The notes under the pieces: model-generated
What the model saw: only the letters and a program-made list of their open reading frames with translations
What the model was told of the DNA's origin: nothing
Database searches by the model: none
DNA from: Planctomycetota bacterium
Lineage (GTDB): Bacteria > Planctomycetota > MHYJ01 > JACQXL01 > JACRIJ01
NCBI GenBank assembly: GCA_016220095.1
Contig: JACRIJ010000050.1
Span: forward strand, 1 to 47,876
Reading direction: 5' to 3'
Length of the DNA stretch: 47,876 nt
In this document: one piece after another, positions 24,109-32,479 of the stretch
How the letters are laid out: each line of letters begins with the position of its first letter
Position numbering within the stretch: position 1 is the first letter of the stretch
Made by a program: the position numbers and the translations under genes

Positions 24109-24837
24109 TTAAATCTTATTTGCCCCTCCTTCGGAGACAAGTTTATTTGCATACAGGAGCGAATCAAATGTTCCCGCATCGGTCCACCAGCCTTCAAGGA
24201 TATCGTAGGTCAGGTTGCCTTTTTTCAGATAGGCGTTATTAACGTCGGTAATCTCAAGTTCGCCCCTGCCCGAAGGTTTCAGTGTTTTTATAATGTCAAA
24301 CACATAGGAATCGTACATATAGATGCCTATGACCGCGTATGACGATTTCGGTTTTTTAGGTTTTTCTTCAATCCCAGTAATACGTCCGTTCTTCAATACC
24401 GACACGCCGAAACGCTCCGGATCCGGCACTTGCTTAAGTATTATTTTTGCGCCGTCTTTTTGTTTGGCGTAATTTTTAACCGCCTGTTTTATGTTATTTT
24501 CTATTATATTATCGCCGAGAATGACCACCATTTTATCCTTGCCGACAAAATGCTCCGTCAGGCTGAGAGCGGCGGCTATGCCGCCTTCGCCTTCCTGATA
24601 AGTATAATTTATATCCTTCAAGCCGAATTCTTTGCCATTGCCGAGAAGTTTCAGGAAATCGCCTGCGTTATTGCCGCCTGTTACAATCATTATATCCTCA
24701 ATGCCGGAATTAATAAGGCATTCTATGGGATAATAAATCATCGGTTTCCTGTAAACGGGCAGGAGATGTTTATTGGTTATCTTCGTCAAAGGATTAAGCC
24801 GTGTCCCCAGTCCCCCTGCAAGGATGATGCCTTTCAT
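24109..24837 (-). CDS. Sugar-1-phosphate nucleotidyltransferase (RmlA-like, short form)
   Basis: 242 residues. Transfers a nucleotidyl group to a sugar 1-phosphate to give an NDP-sugar for cell-surface polysaccharide. The N-terminal signature is GIILAGGLGTRLNPLT with Arg13 in the nucleotide loop, then LLPVYRKPMIYYPIE, ILGDNIIENN (metal-binding Asp), EEKPKKPKS and YDSYVFDIIKTLKPSGRGELEITDVN. It is closest to glucose-1-phosphate thymidylyltransferase but lacks the usual longer C-terminus (about 290 in RmlA), so the substrate is open. GGAGG lies upstream of the ATG. It is not in a polysaccharide cluster here. The stop codon lies within a heptamer repeat tract. Confidence 0.9.
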   Translation of the reverse strand: MKGIILAGGLGTRLNPLTKITNKHLLPVYRKPMIYYPIECLINSGIEDIMIVTGGNNAGDFLKLLGNGKEFGLKDINYTYQEGEGGIAAALSLTEHFVGKDKMVVILGDNIIENNIKQAVKNYAKQKDGAKIILKQVPDPERFGVSVLKNGRITGIEEKPKKPKSSYAVIGIYMYDSYVFDIIKTLKPSGRGELEITDVNNAYLKKGNLTYDILEGWWTDAGTFDSLLYANKLVSEGGANKI

Positions 24838-24961
24838 CGCAAAACCTCCAAGAATCTTAAAAATTCCATGTCTTTTACGTATTTATTTCATTAACTGCTA
24901 TTATATCACCCCGATTTATCCAGTCAATTATTATTACAACAGTAATCTCAGAGCTCAAATC

Positions 24962-25744
24962 TTAAATCGTATTTATCTTCCCTTCCGCAGGGCTTGATGG
25001 ATTTCCAACGTAGGGCTTTTTCGGCATCCTGCCGGCGAGAAGGGCCGTCCTGCCGCTTTCGCAGGCAAGTTTCATCGCACGGGCCATTCCTATCGGGTCT
25101 TTTGCCAAAGCTATACCTGTATTCAGCAATACGCCTGACGCGCCGAGTTCCATGGCAACCGCGACATCTGACGCCGTTCCGACGCCGGCATCCACTATTA
25201 CAGGCACCTTCACCCGGTCTATGATTACCTTTATATTATGCGGGTTAAGCAGGCCCATGCCGGAACCTATAGGCGCGCCGAGCGGCATGACACTTGCGGC
25301 GCCGGCGTCTTCAAGCCGTAATGCCCCTATAAGGTCATCGTTTGTATATGCCAATACGGTAAAGCCTTCTTTTACCAATATCTGCGTTGCCTTGACAGTT
25401 TCGGCCACATCCGGATAAAGCGTCTGCTGGTCGCCGATAACCTCGAGTTTAACGAGTTCGGACAGCCCCGCCTCCCTGCCAAGCCGCGCCGTCCTCATGG
25501 CTTCATCAACGGAATAACAGCCTGCCGTATTAGGAAGTATGGTATATTTCTTCCTGTCTATGAAATCCAAAAGGGATTCTTTTGAACGGTCTGAGATATT
25601 GACCCGCCTGACGGCCACGGTAACGCACTGGGTTCCTGAAGCAGTCAGCGCGTCGGCCATCTGTTGAAACGAGGCGTATTTGCCGGTGCCGACAAATAAA
25701 CGCGAGGTAAATTCATATTTGCCTATTTTAAGAATATCGGTCAT
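24962..25744 (-). CDS. thiG: Thiazole synthase
   Basis: Forms the thiazole phosphate ring of thiamine from deoxyxylulose phosphate, dehydroglycine and ThiS-thiocarboxylate. 260 residues, TIM barrel. Visible: [42 protein letters not shown] with the Schiff-base Lys, [28 protein letters not shown] and [30 protein letters not shown] precedes the ATG. thiS lies 200 bases upstream on the same strand, with a repeat-filled spacer between. ThiH/ThiO and ThiF are not in view. No thiamine riboswitch signature was found upstream of this group. Confidence 0.96.
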   Translation of the reverse strand: MTDILKIGKYEFTSRLFVGTGKYASFQQMADALTASGTQCVTVAVRRVNISDRSKESLLDFIDRKKYTILPNTAGCYSVDEAMRTARLGREAGLSELVKLEVIGDQQTLYPDVAETVKATQILVKEGFTVLAYTNDDLIGALRLEDAGAASVMPLGAPIGSGMGLLNPHNIKVIIDRVKVPVIVDAGVGTASDVAVAMELGASGVLLNTGIALAKDPIGMARAMKLACESGRTALLAGRMPKKPYVGNPSSPAEGKINTI

Positions 25745-25944
25745 TTATTTACTCCTAACAATTCAAAAAATGAAAAATGGATAATGAAGGACGTTTTCCG
25801 TGGCCCGTTTAAACGGGAACCAACGAAAGGTGGTAGTGTGAAAGAATGACAGGTGACGGTGTTCATTCGTAGCATCACCCTATCATTCTATCACCTCTCA
25901 CCTCGTACTGCATTCTTCATTTTTCATTCTTCCTTCTCATCCGT

Positions 25945-26151
25945 TTATCCCCCGCCCACGAACGATACTATTTCCAAAGCATCGCCGTCTTTAAGAACGG
26001 TTTTCGCACGGTCTTCAGCGCGCACTATCACGCCGTTCAGTTCCACGGCAATCCCTGTCTCGCCGGCGATATTCAATAAATCCAGCGTCTTCGCAACGGT
26101 AAGCGATGCATATTCAAAAACCATTTTTTCGCCGTTTACGGTTACGCGCAT
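25945..26151 (-). CDS. thiS: Thiamine biosynthesis sulfur carrier ThiS
   Basis: 68-residue ubiquitin-fold sulfur carrier; its C-terminal Gly is adenylated by ThiF and turned into a thiocarboxylate that ThiG uses. It starts MRVTVNGEKMVF, has VELNGVIVRAED and DGDALEIVSFVGGG, and ends in the required Gly-Gly. The length matches the family. It lies 19 bases downstream of the unknown 590-residue gene on the same strand and upstream of thiG, so all three may share a transcript. No strong Shine-Dalgarno sits close to the ATG; AGGGGAT lies about 20 bases upstream, in the end of the preceding gene. Confidence 0.93.
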   Translation of the reverse strand: MRVTVNGEKMVFEYASLTVAKTLDLLNIAGETGIAVELNGVIVRAEDRAKTVLKDGDALEIVSFVGGG

Positions 26152-26170
26152 AAAACATCAACGAATCCAA

Positions 26171-27943
26171 TCATCCCCTTTTTCCTATGTTTTCGTCTAT
26201 TTTCCGTATATGTTCCAGGGCTTTAAGCGTCCACCAACTCCTTACCATCTTGATAAAATCCGACAATTCCTCGCGCGCGGCAAGCAATCTCTGCACCGGC
26301 GTCATTAATTTCAACTGGGTGATATCCGAGGTCGTATCCATCAATATCATAGCCTTGGCCCATTTGACTTCGGCCATATCAGGCTGTAATTCCAACGCCC
26401 TTTCGGCGTAATAAAGCGCTTTGTTATAATCGCCTTTACGATTAAAAATAATGATCAGATGATAACAATTCAACGGATCGTTCTCGTCCGCGGAATATTT
26501 CCGAATCATATCATCCATCTCAAGCATCTTCATGCTTCTTAAATGCCGCGGAATCATCAGCCCGCGCTTATCAGGCCCGATATTGTCTTCAAACCACTCG
26601 CGTATAGGCGCGTCAAGCACCATACTGCCCCTGGCTTCTTTTGTCGTCCATTTTACGTAATTTGAAACAAATTCCATCATCTGATGCCTGAAGGTATTCG
26701 GCATTCCGCGGTCCTTGATATGCTTCCAGACATTATGGTCAAAAAAGCTGTTCCAGAGCCGTTCATCGTAAATTTCCTTGTCAATATCGCGCCTGTACAA
26801 CGCCAGCCCGTAAGCCACGGACTCCATCAGGGAAACCGGCGACGTTATCGGTATGATAAGCGTATTAGTCCGGTAATCGTAAGAACCGTTGCCTACCCCG
26901 GGCGTAATCAATATCAACGGCTTGCCTTTCAATTCCACGCGGCGGTTATTGAACAATCCGGGGTCGTAATCCTCAATCAGACGAATAGTCTGCAAAACAT
27001 CTTTCTTAACATTCAGCGGCCTGTTCTTGAAAAGCACCGAGTAAGACTCGGATTTTCCCCAGCGCGAACACAATTCTATATCTTCCTTCACTTCCAGCAG
27101 GCGCTCCTCAAGCTTTACCTTACGCTCCTGCAGGAGTTCTTTCTGCCTGTCTTCCGTGGCGTACAGGTCATTTATCTGCTTTTCGCGCTCTATTTCCAGA
27201 TGCTTAATCGCCTTGCGCAGGCGTATTATTTCGTCCGATATGCCGTGGAAATGAGTCCTTAACGCCTCATCCTGCAAAATGGCATTAATGTGCGTTTGTA
27301 TTTTGGGAATAATCAGCTGGCTTTTTACAAAGCGGGTCGTCTCAGCCCTGCCGAGGCTTCTTGACCGTTTTATCTGGTCGCTCAGGAATGAAACCACATT
27401 GGCGTCCTCAAAAGCGCGCAAAAGCCCCGCGAGCGGCTCCTCATCCTTGAAAAGAGTAATGATTTCCGTCCTCCTGCGGTCTTCAATATCCGCGAGTTTC
27501 GTATTCAGCTTCTCTATATTGTCGTCAATGTCGGAAATGAAATCTTCAATAGACTCCTTTTTCCGCATCTCCATATAATTCGCGTCAACCATAGCCAGCC
27601 ATTCGGTCATGTGTATGACATTGAACTGGCTGTCCGTAAAATCGGTCTCACAATCCACTATGCCGCCGGGAAAAAGCCGTTCGTCGAGGAATCCGAAATT
27701 AAACAGCTTGATGTCTTCATGCCCGAAAACCAGCGTGCCGTTTCCGCTGTCTATAAGCGCGTGTTCAAGACGCACGAACAAAAGCGACCAGAAACGGTAG
27801 TTGAGGCGGGCTTTGAGCAATTGCACGTGGCCGCGCAATTCGTCGCTGAAATTTTCATCCAAAAGCTTCTCCTGCTCAAGCAATTGCCCGACTATATCAG
27901 CCAATTCTTTTTTCAGTTCATGTATGTTTTCATTGTCTGCCAT
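26171..27943 (-). CDS. Large coiled-coil/TPR protein, unknown function
   Basis: 590 residues, no signal peptide or membrane helix, so cytoplasmic. Charged heptad-rich stretches near residues 150-180 and 240-310 (KHLEIEREKQINDL, KVKLEERLLEVKEDIE) predict coiled coils. A compact central segment contains KGKPLILITPGVGNGSYDY and ITSPVSLMESVAYGLALYRRD. The C-terminus has at least one TPR hairpin (NRKGDYNKALYYAERALELQP). I do not recognise the central domain. A consensus promoter (27957-27985) sits just before the ATG, leaving a leader of only about 6 bases. thiS follows after 19 bases, so a link to thiamine synthesis is possible but may be only an accident of position. Confidence 0.8.
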   Translation of the reverse strand: MADNENIHELKKELADIVGQLLEQEKLLDENFSDELRGHVQLLKARLNYRFWSLLFVRLEHALIDSGNGTLVFGHEDIKLFNFGFLDERLFPGGIVDCETDFTDSQFNVIHMTEWLAMVDANYMEMRKKESIEDFISDIDDNIEKLNTKLADIEDRRRTEIITLFKDEEPLAGLLRAFEDANVVSFLSDQIKRSRSLGRAETTRFVKSQLIIPKIQTHINAILQDEALRTHFHGISDEIIRLRKAIKHLEIEREKQINDLYATEDRQKELLQERKVKLEERLLEVKEDIELCSRWGKSESYSVLFKNRPLNVKKDVLQTIRLIEDYDPGLFNNRRVELKGKPLILITPGVGNGSYDYRTNTLIIPITSPVSLMESVAYGLALYRRDIDKEIYDERLWNSFFDHNVWKHIKDRGMPNTFRHQMMEFVSNYVKWTTKEARGSMVLDAPIREWFEDNIGPDKRGLMIPRHLRSMKMLEMDDMIRKYSADENDPLNCYHLIIIFNRKGDYNKALYYAERALELQPDMAEVKWAKAMILMDTTSDITQLKLMTPVQRLLAAREELSDFIKMVRSWWTLKALEHIRKIDENIGKRG

Positions 27944-27956
27944 AGCATTCTCTGCA

Positions 27957-27985
27957 AGTATATTATCCGCGGCATTTTAAGTCAA
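27957..27985 (-). promoter_or_regulatory. Promoter of the 590-residue gene (and likely thiSG)
   Basis: On the minus strand: -35 TTGACT (27980-27985), 17-base spacer, -10 TATACT (27957-27962). The -10 ends 13 bases before the ATG at 27943, so the leader should be about 6 bases with no Shine-Dalgarno. Confidence 0.75.
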
Positions 27986-28137
27986 GAGTATTGTAGTAAG
28001 GCATATCCAATATGAATGACGATGTTCTTCGTGAACTTCTCCCTTTTCCTTAATATAACATTTAATGTAAGGGATCCCGCGCAGTGAGTGGCAAAAACAG
28101 GCCGTCCTTCGTAACTTATTGCCTCGCGGTAAAAAAT

Positions 28138-28167
28138 TTGCTTTTTCCTGCCTGTTTGTGATACAAT
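28138..28167 (+). promoter_or_regulatory. copA promoter, near-leaderless
   Basis: -35 TTGCTT (28138-28143), 18-base spacer, -10 TACAAT (28162-28167), 9 bases before the ATG. The 13-mer TTGCTTTTTCCTG at 28138-28150 is identical to the one at the HNH-gene promoter (33841-33853). No CueR-type dyad was recognised. Confidence 0.65.
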
Positions 28168-28176
28168 CATGCGCCT

Positions 28177-30366
28177 ATGCCGGATAAAGCTACTGTCACC
28201 ATACAAATCAAAGGCATGCATTGCGCGGCATGCGTAAAACGGATTGAAGACGCCCTCCAATCCCTGCCCGGGGTGCTGTATGCTTCGGTAAACCTCGCCA
28301 TGGAATCCGCAACCGTATCCTTTGACCCGGAGCTAATTTCCATTCCGAAACTCTCAAATACTATTTCCGGCCTCGGCTATGAACCGGAAACCGGCAGTTC
28401 CGTATCAGCCGTCCTCAGGGATGAAAAAACCGGGCTATCTTTAAAACTAATCGCCGGCATGGTAATTTCCTTCCTTATTATGGCAGGCTCCATGCAGGAT
28501 ATTTTCCTGCCGTTCCGCATCCTTACGGATGAGAAAATGAACATAGCGCTTTTTATCCTTGCCCTGCCTGTCCAATTCCTGCTCGGCTGGCAATTCCACA
28601 AAAGCGCCCTGAAAAACCTTTTGAAATTGTACGCGGACATGAATACGCTCATCAGCATCGGCACTTCCGCGGCGTTTTTCTACAGCGTATATATAACTTT
28701 TTCCGCCCACCCGCACCAGCATACTTATTTTGAAACATCGGCGATGATAATAACCCTTATACTCCTCGGAAGATACCTTGAAGCATCCGCAAAGGTAAAA
28801 ACCTTTTCCGCAATAAAGGCGCTGATTGAACTCCAGCCCCAAACCGCCATCATTGTGCGCAACGGCATTGAACAGGAAATAGCCGCCGCGCAAATACTTC
28901 CCGATGACATTGTAATCCTGAAACCCGGAGATAAAATACCCGCGGATGGCACTGTGCTTGAAGGGGTAACCTCTATTGACGAATCCATGATGACCGGCGA
29001 AAGCATACCTGTTGATAAAAAAACCGGCGATACCGTAATGGCCGGCACTATCAACAAAATGGGAGCCGTAAAATTCAGGGCCGCGCGCACCGGACAGAAT
29101 ACGGTATTGTCTCAAATCATACGGCAGGTGGCGTCAACCCTGTCAACAAAAGTGCCCGTGCAAAAGCTTGCCGATAAAATAGCTTCCGTGTTTGTGCCTA
29201 TCGTGCTCTCGCTCTCCCTGCTGACATTCCTGGTCTGGTTTTTTATAGCTGATAAGCCTTTCGCTTTTGCTTTGCAGAATGCGATCGCAGTGTTGATAAT
29301 AGCCTGCCCGTGCGCGCTGGGACTTGCCACGCCGACAGCCATAATAGCCGGCACTGGCAAGGCGGCTTCCATGGGAATACTATTCAGGAACGCGGATATA
29401 ATAGAAACCGCGCAAAAAATAAACACCATAGCATTTGACAAAACCGGCACGCTCACCGAAGGCAAACCTTCAGTTGCCGATGTTATGCCCGCGGGAGGCC
29501 TTAACCGGAATGAAATAATATTCTATGCCGCAAGCGTTGAAAAGCTGTCCGAACATCCCATAGCCAGGGCAATAACGGACTTTGCCGGCGCAAACGGCAT
29601 AACGCCCGATTCAGCTGAGGAATTTTCCGCGCTTCCGGGCATGGGCGCGAAGGCCGCAGTAAACGGAAAAAAAATACTCATCGGAAATAAGGCATTGATG
29701 GAATCAAACGGCGTCGGCATCGGAAACGCGGCAAACATTGCGCAACCGCTCATGCAGGAAGGCAAAACAGTATTATTCATCGCCATAGACAACGCGATAC
29801 AAGGGTGCATCGCGATAACGGATATGCTCAAATCAAATGCGGCTGATGTCGTAGAACTGCTGAGACGCGAAGGCATTGAACCCGTTATCCTTACCGGCGA
29901 CAATTCCGTGACAGCCGGCGCTATAGCAAGGCAAACGAACATCTCCAAAGCAGTCAGCAATATTATGCCCTGTGACAAGGCGAACGCAATTAAGAAATTG
30001 CAGGCTGAAGGCGGATTCGTTGCCATGGCCGGCGACGGCATAAATGACGCGCCGGCTTTGGCGCAGGCGGATGTGGGAATTGCTATGGGAACGGGAACCG
30101 GCATCGCTATTGAAACATCCGATATAACGCTTGTAAAAGGCAACCTCCACGGCATATATGAAGCCATCCATATAAGCCGGTTAACCATGAAAACAATAAA
30201 ACAAAACCTGTTCTGGGCGTTTTTTTATAACGTTATAGGAATACCGGTTGCCGCCGGCGTATTATACCCGTTTTTCGGATTGACCTTAAGCCCGATGCTC
30301 GCCGCCACGGCAATGGCAATGAGTTCGGTGTCGGTGGTAATGAACTCGTTACGAATCAAGTTGTAG
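28177..30366 (+). CDS. copA: Copper-exporting P1B-type ATPase
   Basis: Pumps Cu+ (possibly Ag+) out of the cytoplasm at the cost of ATP. 729 residues with one N-terminal heavy-metal domain, GMHCAAC (13-19). Then TGES (273-276), the CPC membrane metal site (377-379), phosphorylation motif DKTGT (Asp421), SEHPIA with the ATP-binding His (458-463), GDGINDAPALAQADVG in the hinge, YN in FFYNVIGIPVAAG and MSS near the end, all matching the Cu+ (P1B-1) subgroup. The C-terminus is intact. The promoter ends 9 bases before the ATG and there is no Shine-Dalgarno. It stands alone: no copper chaperone or CsoR/CueR-like gene adjoins it. Confidence 0.95.
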   Translation: MPDKATVTIQIKGMHCAACVKRIEDALQSLPGVLYASVNLAMESATVSFDPELISIPKLSNTISGLGYEPETGSSVSAVLRDEKTGLSLKLIAGMVISFLIMAGSMQDIFLPFRILTDEKMNIALFILALPVQFLLGWQFHKSALKNLLKLYADMNTLISIGTSAAFFYSVYITFSAHPHQHTYFETSAMIITLILLGRYLEASAKVKTFSAIKALIELQPQTAIIVRNGIEQEIAAAQILPDDIVILKPGDKIPADGTVLEGVTSIDESMMTGESIPVDKKTGDTVMAGTINKMGAVKFRAARTGQNTVLSQIIRQVASTLSTKVPVQKLADKIASVFVPIVLSLSLLTFLVWFFIADKPFAFALQNAIAVLIIACPCALGLATPTAIIAGTGKAASMGILFRNADIIETAQKINTIAFDKTGTLTEGKPSVADVMPAGGLNRNEIIFYAASVEKLSEHPIARAITDFAGANGITPDSAEEFSALPGMGAKAAVNGKKILIGNKALMESNGVGIGNAANIAQPLMQEGKTVLFIAIDNAIQGCIAITDMLKSNAADVVELLRREGIEPVILTGDNSVTAGAIARQTNISKAVSNIMPCDKANAIKKLQAEGGFVAMAGDGINDAPALAQADVGIAMGTGTGIAIETSDITLVKGNLHGIYEAIHISRLTMKTIKQNLFWAFFYNVIGIPVAAGVLYPFFGLTLSPMLAATAMAMSSVSVVMNSLRIKL

Positions 30367-30640
30367 ACGCAGGTTGAAACCTGCGGACGACAAGTAGAAA
30401 AAATGAAAAATGAAGGCAGAGCTAAGGGCTGTAGCAAAATCCGTATCGTCGTTTCGTCTTGGCAGGCTTTGCATTTATGAACACGTTGCCTTGGCCACAA
30501 ATGCACACGAATAAACACGAAAAGGGTCTCTATCCGATGCAAACGTCGGTTATATGCGGAACACAATTCACATTGCAAAACATATAGTACTTCGTGTCTT
30601 CGTACCCTCGTGGCTAAATCTCCTGTATGAATTGCCTATT

Positions 30641-31621
30641 TCAAAATAACGACTTCTTCTTCCCGGCCATTATCATCTGATACGCGAACAGGATTGCATT
30701 TTTCATGGACGTGCTGTCGGCAATACCCTTGCCAACGATATCATACGCCGTACCGTGCGCCGGAGACGTGCGGACAAACGGCAGGCCCAGCGTGACATTT
30801 ACAGCTTCAAACTGATTGAGCATCTTTACGGGTATAAGGCCCTGGTCGTGATACATCGCCAGAACGGCATCGTATCCTCCCCTGAAGGCCTTATAAAAAA
30901 TCATATCCGCAGGGAATGGGCCTTCGCAGTCAATTCCGGATTTCCTCGCCTGTTCCATGGCGGGCCTTATTATCTGCAATTCCTCATTGCCGAACAACCC
31001 GTTCTCGCCGGCATGGGGATTCAGGCCGCATACCGAGATCTTCGGCCTTGTTATGCCAAAATATTCCCTCAACCCGCCGTCTAATACCATAAGAGCCGCG
31101 TGCACCCTTTCCTGCGTCAGGTATAAGGACAATTTTTTCAAGGCCAGATGAGTCGTAACCAGCCCTACATGCAAAACCGTCCCGGCAACCTGTCTAGGCG
31201 CGACGAACGTCATCAGGGTATTTTTCGCGTTGGACAGATTTGAAATCAATTCCGTATGTCCCTTGAACGGTATGCCCGCGTTATTAAGTTTTTCCTTGTT
31301 AACCGGCGCCGTAACTATGCCCTGGACAGCCCCTTCCATAACCAGCTTAACCGCATGCACAATAGTTTCAAATACCGCGTTTTCCCTGCCTGTCTTGCCC
31401 GGAGCCGGTGTAATATTGTGAAAAAAAGTTTTCATCCCGCGCGGCAGTTCAGACTTAAGCTCGGCCTGTATTTCAACAAACAAACTCTCTTCGCCTATAA
31501 GGATGAATTCCGCGCCGAGAGACTGTACTTCCTTATCTTTCAGCGCCTTCAGGGTGATTTCATACCCTATCCCGTCAGGATCGCCTAAGGTGATTGCAAG
31601 CGTAATTGTTTTATCCAACAT
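30641..31621 (-). CDS. pdxA: 4-hydroxythreonine-4-phosphate dehydrogenase
   Basis: Oxidises 4-phospho-hydroxy-threonine in the DXP-dependent pyridoxal phosphate pathway. 326 residues, normal length. Motifs: TLGDPDGIGYEI at the N-terminus, FKGHTELI with a metal-binding His, VTTHLALKKL, CGLNPHAGENGLFGNEE, MYHDQGLIPVK (metal His/Asp) and FVRTSPAHGTAYDIVGKG. The ATG is at 31621; no clear Shine-Dalgarno is seen, and the upstream spacer is the phased tract at 31635-31826. Neighbours are unrelated. PdxJ is not in the window. The homologous PdxA2/DUF subfamily cannot be wholly excluded, but the residues fit PdxA. The gap 30367-30640 downstream shows only spacer phrases. Confidence 0.94.
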   Translation of the reverse strand: MLDKTITLAITLGDPDGIGYEITLKALKDKEVQSLGAEFILIGEESLFVEIQAELKSELPRGMKTFFHNITPAPGKTGRENAVFETIVHAVKLVMEGAVQGIVTAPVNKEKLNNAGIPFKGHTELISNLSNAKNTLMTFVAPRQVAGTVLHVGLVTTHLALKKLSLYLTQERVHAALMVLDGGLREYFGITRPKISVCGLNPHAGENGLFGNEELQIIRPAMEQARKSGIDCEGPFPADMIFYKAFRGGYDAVLAMYHDQGLIPVKMLNQFEAVNVTLGLPFVRTSPAHGTAYDIVGKGIADSTSMKNAILFAYQMIMAGKKKSLF

Positions 31622-31634
31622 ATACTATGATTGT

Positions 31635-31826
31635 TTAATATGGTTTAACGCAGTTCAAACGTGGTTCAAACGTGGCTCAAAACAATTTGAAATGCTTCTC
31701 AAAATCATATTCAATAAGACTTTGACTATTGCTTATAACTTTGAACAATGTTAAACAATATTAAACCACATTGAACTTCAACAATATAGCTCAACGTAGT
31801 TCAAACATTGTTCAACGCAGTTTAAC
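31635..31826. repeat. 10-11-bp-phased TTCAAC tract
   Basis: About 190 bases built from a TTYAAC-like word at helical-turn spacing. 31650-31671 reads GTTCAAACGTG twice in 11-bp steps. From about 31747 the step is 10: AATGTTAAAC, AATATTAAAC, CACATTGAAC, TTCAACAATA, TAGCTCAACG, TAGTTCAAAC, ATTGTTCAAC, GCAGTTTAAC. It fills the spacer between pdxA and the Cys-rich lipoprotein. I see no gene in it. Confidence 0.7.
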
Positions 31827-31850
31827 ATGCCAATGAAGAAGGACAAGAAA

Positions 31851-32384
31851 CTATTTCTGATGCGTATGTCCGTCTTTGGGAACGTCTTTTCCGCATTGTT
31901 TGCAGAATACGGTCTTGCCGCAATCATGGTCCTGGCCGACATCTTTATTGCATCTTGCGCAGTAATGAGTCAAGCCGCATTCATGACCGACCTTGCCGAC
32001 TTCGGCCTTGCATTTATTGCAAAAATACGTATTTCCATGTTCGTGGCCGTTACCGACCTCGGCTTTGCACTGGGCGCACCATTTGGTATATCCGCAGATA
32101 TGCCCTGTATGGACTTCGTTCTTACAGCTGGCGCACAAAGTGGTTTCGCCGCAGATATGCCCCCTGCCGGCTTCCCTCTTGCAGGTATTGCAGGGATTGG
32201 TTGTACCGTGTACATGGCCCGTATAGACCAAGGCATTGCACCTCGCGCATTTTTCCATGCCCGCGGGCGTCCGGTCGCCATCCTTATTTTCAACGCTGAC
32301 ATAAACCTTACTGCCTTTGCATCCTACGGCAAACGCGAATACGGCAACAAAAACCAATACCAGAATAATTGTCTTATTACTCAT
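31851..32384 (-). CDS. Lipoprotein with seven tandem CxxC...GHxC metal-binding-type repeats
   Basis: 177 residues. Signal peptide with lipobox AVGC (Cys22), so predicted to be a lipid-anchored envelope protein. After a short linker come seven repeats of 19 residues (one of 20) following the pattern CxxC-x7/8-GH-x-C-G-x-T. The CxxC pairs start at residues 46, 65, 84, 103, 122, 142 and 161. In three repeats (first, fourth, seventh) the last Cys is His (GHVHG, GHEHG, GHTHQ). Each repeat could form one CCHC or CCHH site, giving up to seven metal ions. I know no named family with this array. A full promoter and GGAG site lie upstream. Function could be zinc/copper storage or buffering, or redox; none is proven. 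Confidence 0.88.
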   Translation of the reverse strand: MSNKTIILVLVFVAVFAFAVGCKGSKVYVSVENKDGDRTPAGMEKCARCNALVYTGHVHGTTNPCNTCKREAGRGHICGETTLCASCKNEVHTGHICGYTKWCAQCKAEVGNGHEHGNTYFCNKCKAEVGKVGHECGLTHYCARCNKDVGQDHDCGKTVFCKQCGKDVPKDGHTHQK

Positions 32385-32420
32385 ATAAAAAAATCTCCAA
32401 AAAAGTTTCTATTTATAATG

Positions 32421-32449
32421 ATTATAGCATCTTTGCGACTCCGAGTCAA
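32421..32449 (-). promoter_or_regulatory. Promoter of the Cys/His-repeat lipoprotein
   Basis: On the minus strand: -35 TTGACT (32444-32449), 17-base spacer, -10 TATAAT (32421-32426). The leader is about 30 bases with GGAG before the ATG at 32384, so this gene is translated in the ordinary way. The near-consensus boxes suggest strong expression. Confidence 0.85.
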
Positions 32450-32479
32450 TTTTTATAGCGAAGTAAATGCAACGAAGGG

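Noticed and set aside
24560..24600. CTGAGA sequence recalling a TPP riboswitch near thiG
   Set aside because: It is inside the nucleotidyltransferase coding region, downstream of thiG in transcription order, without the paired helices of the riboswitch.
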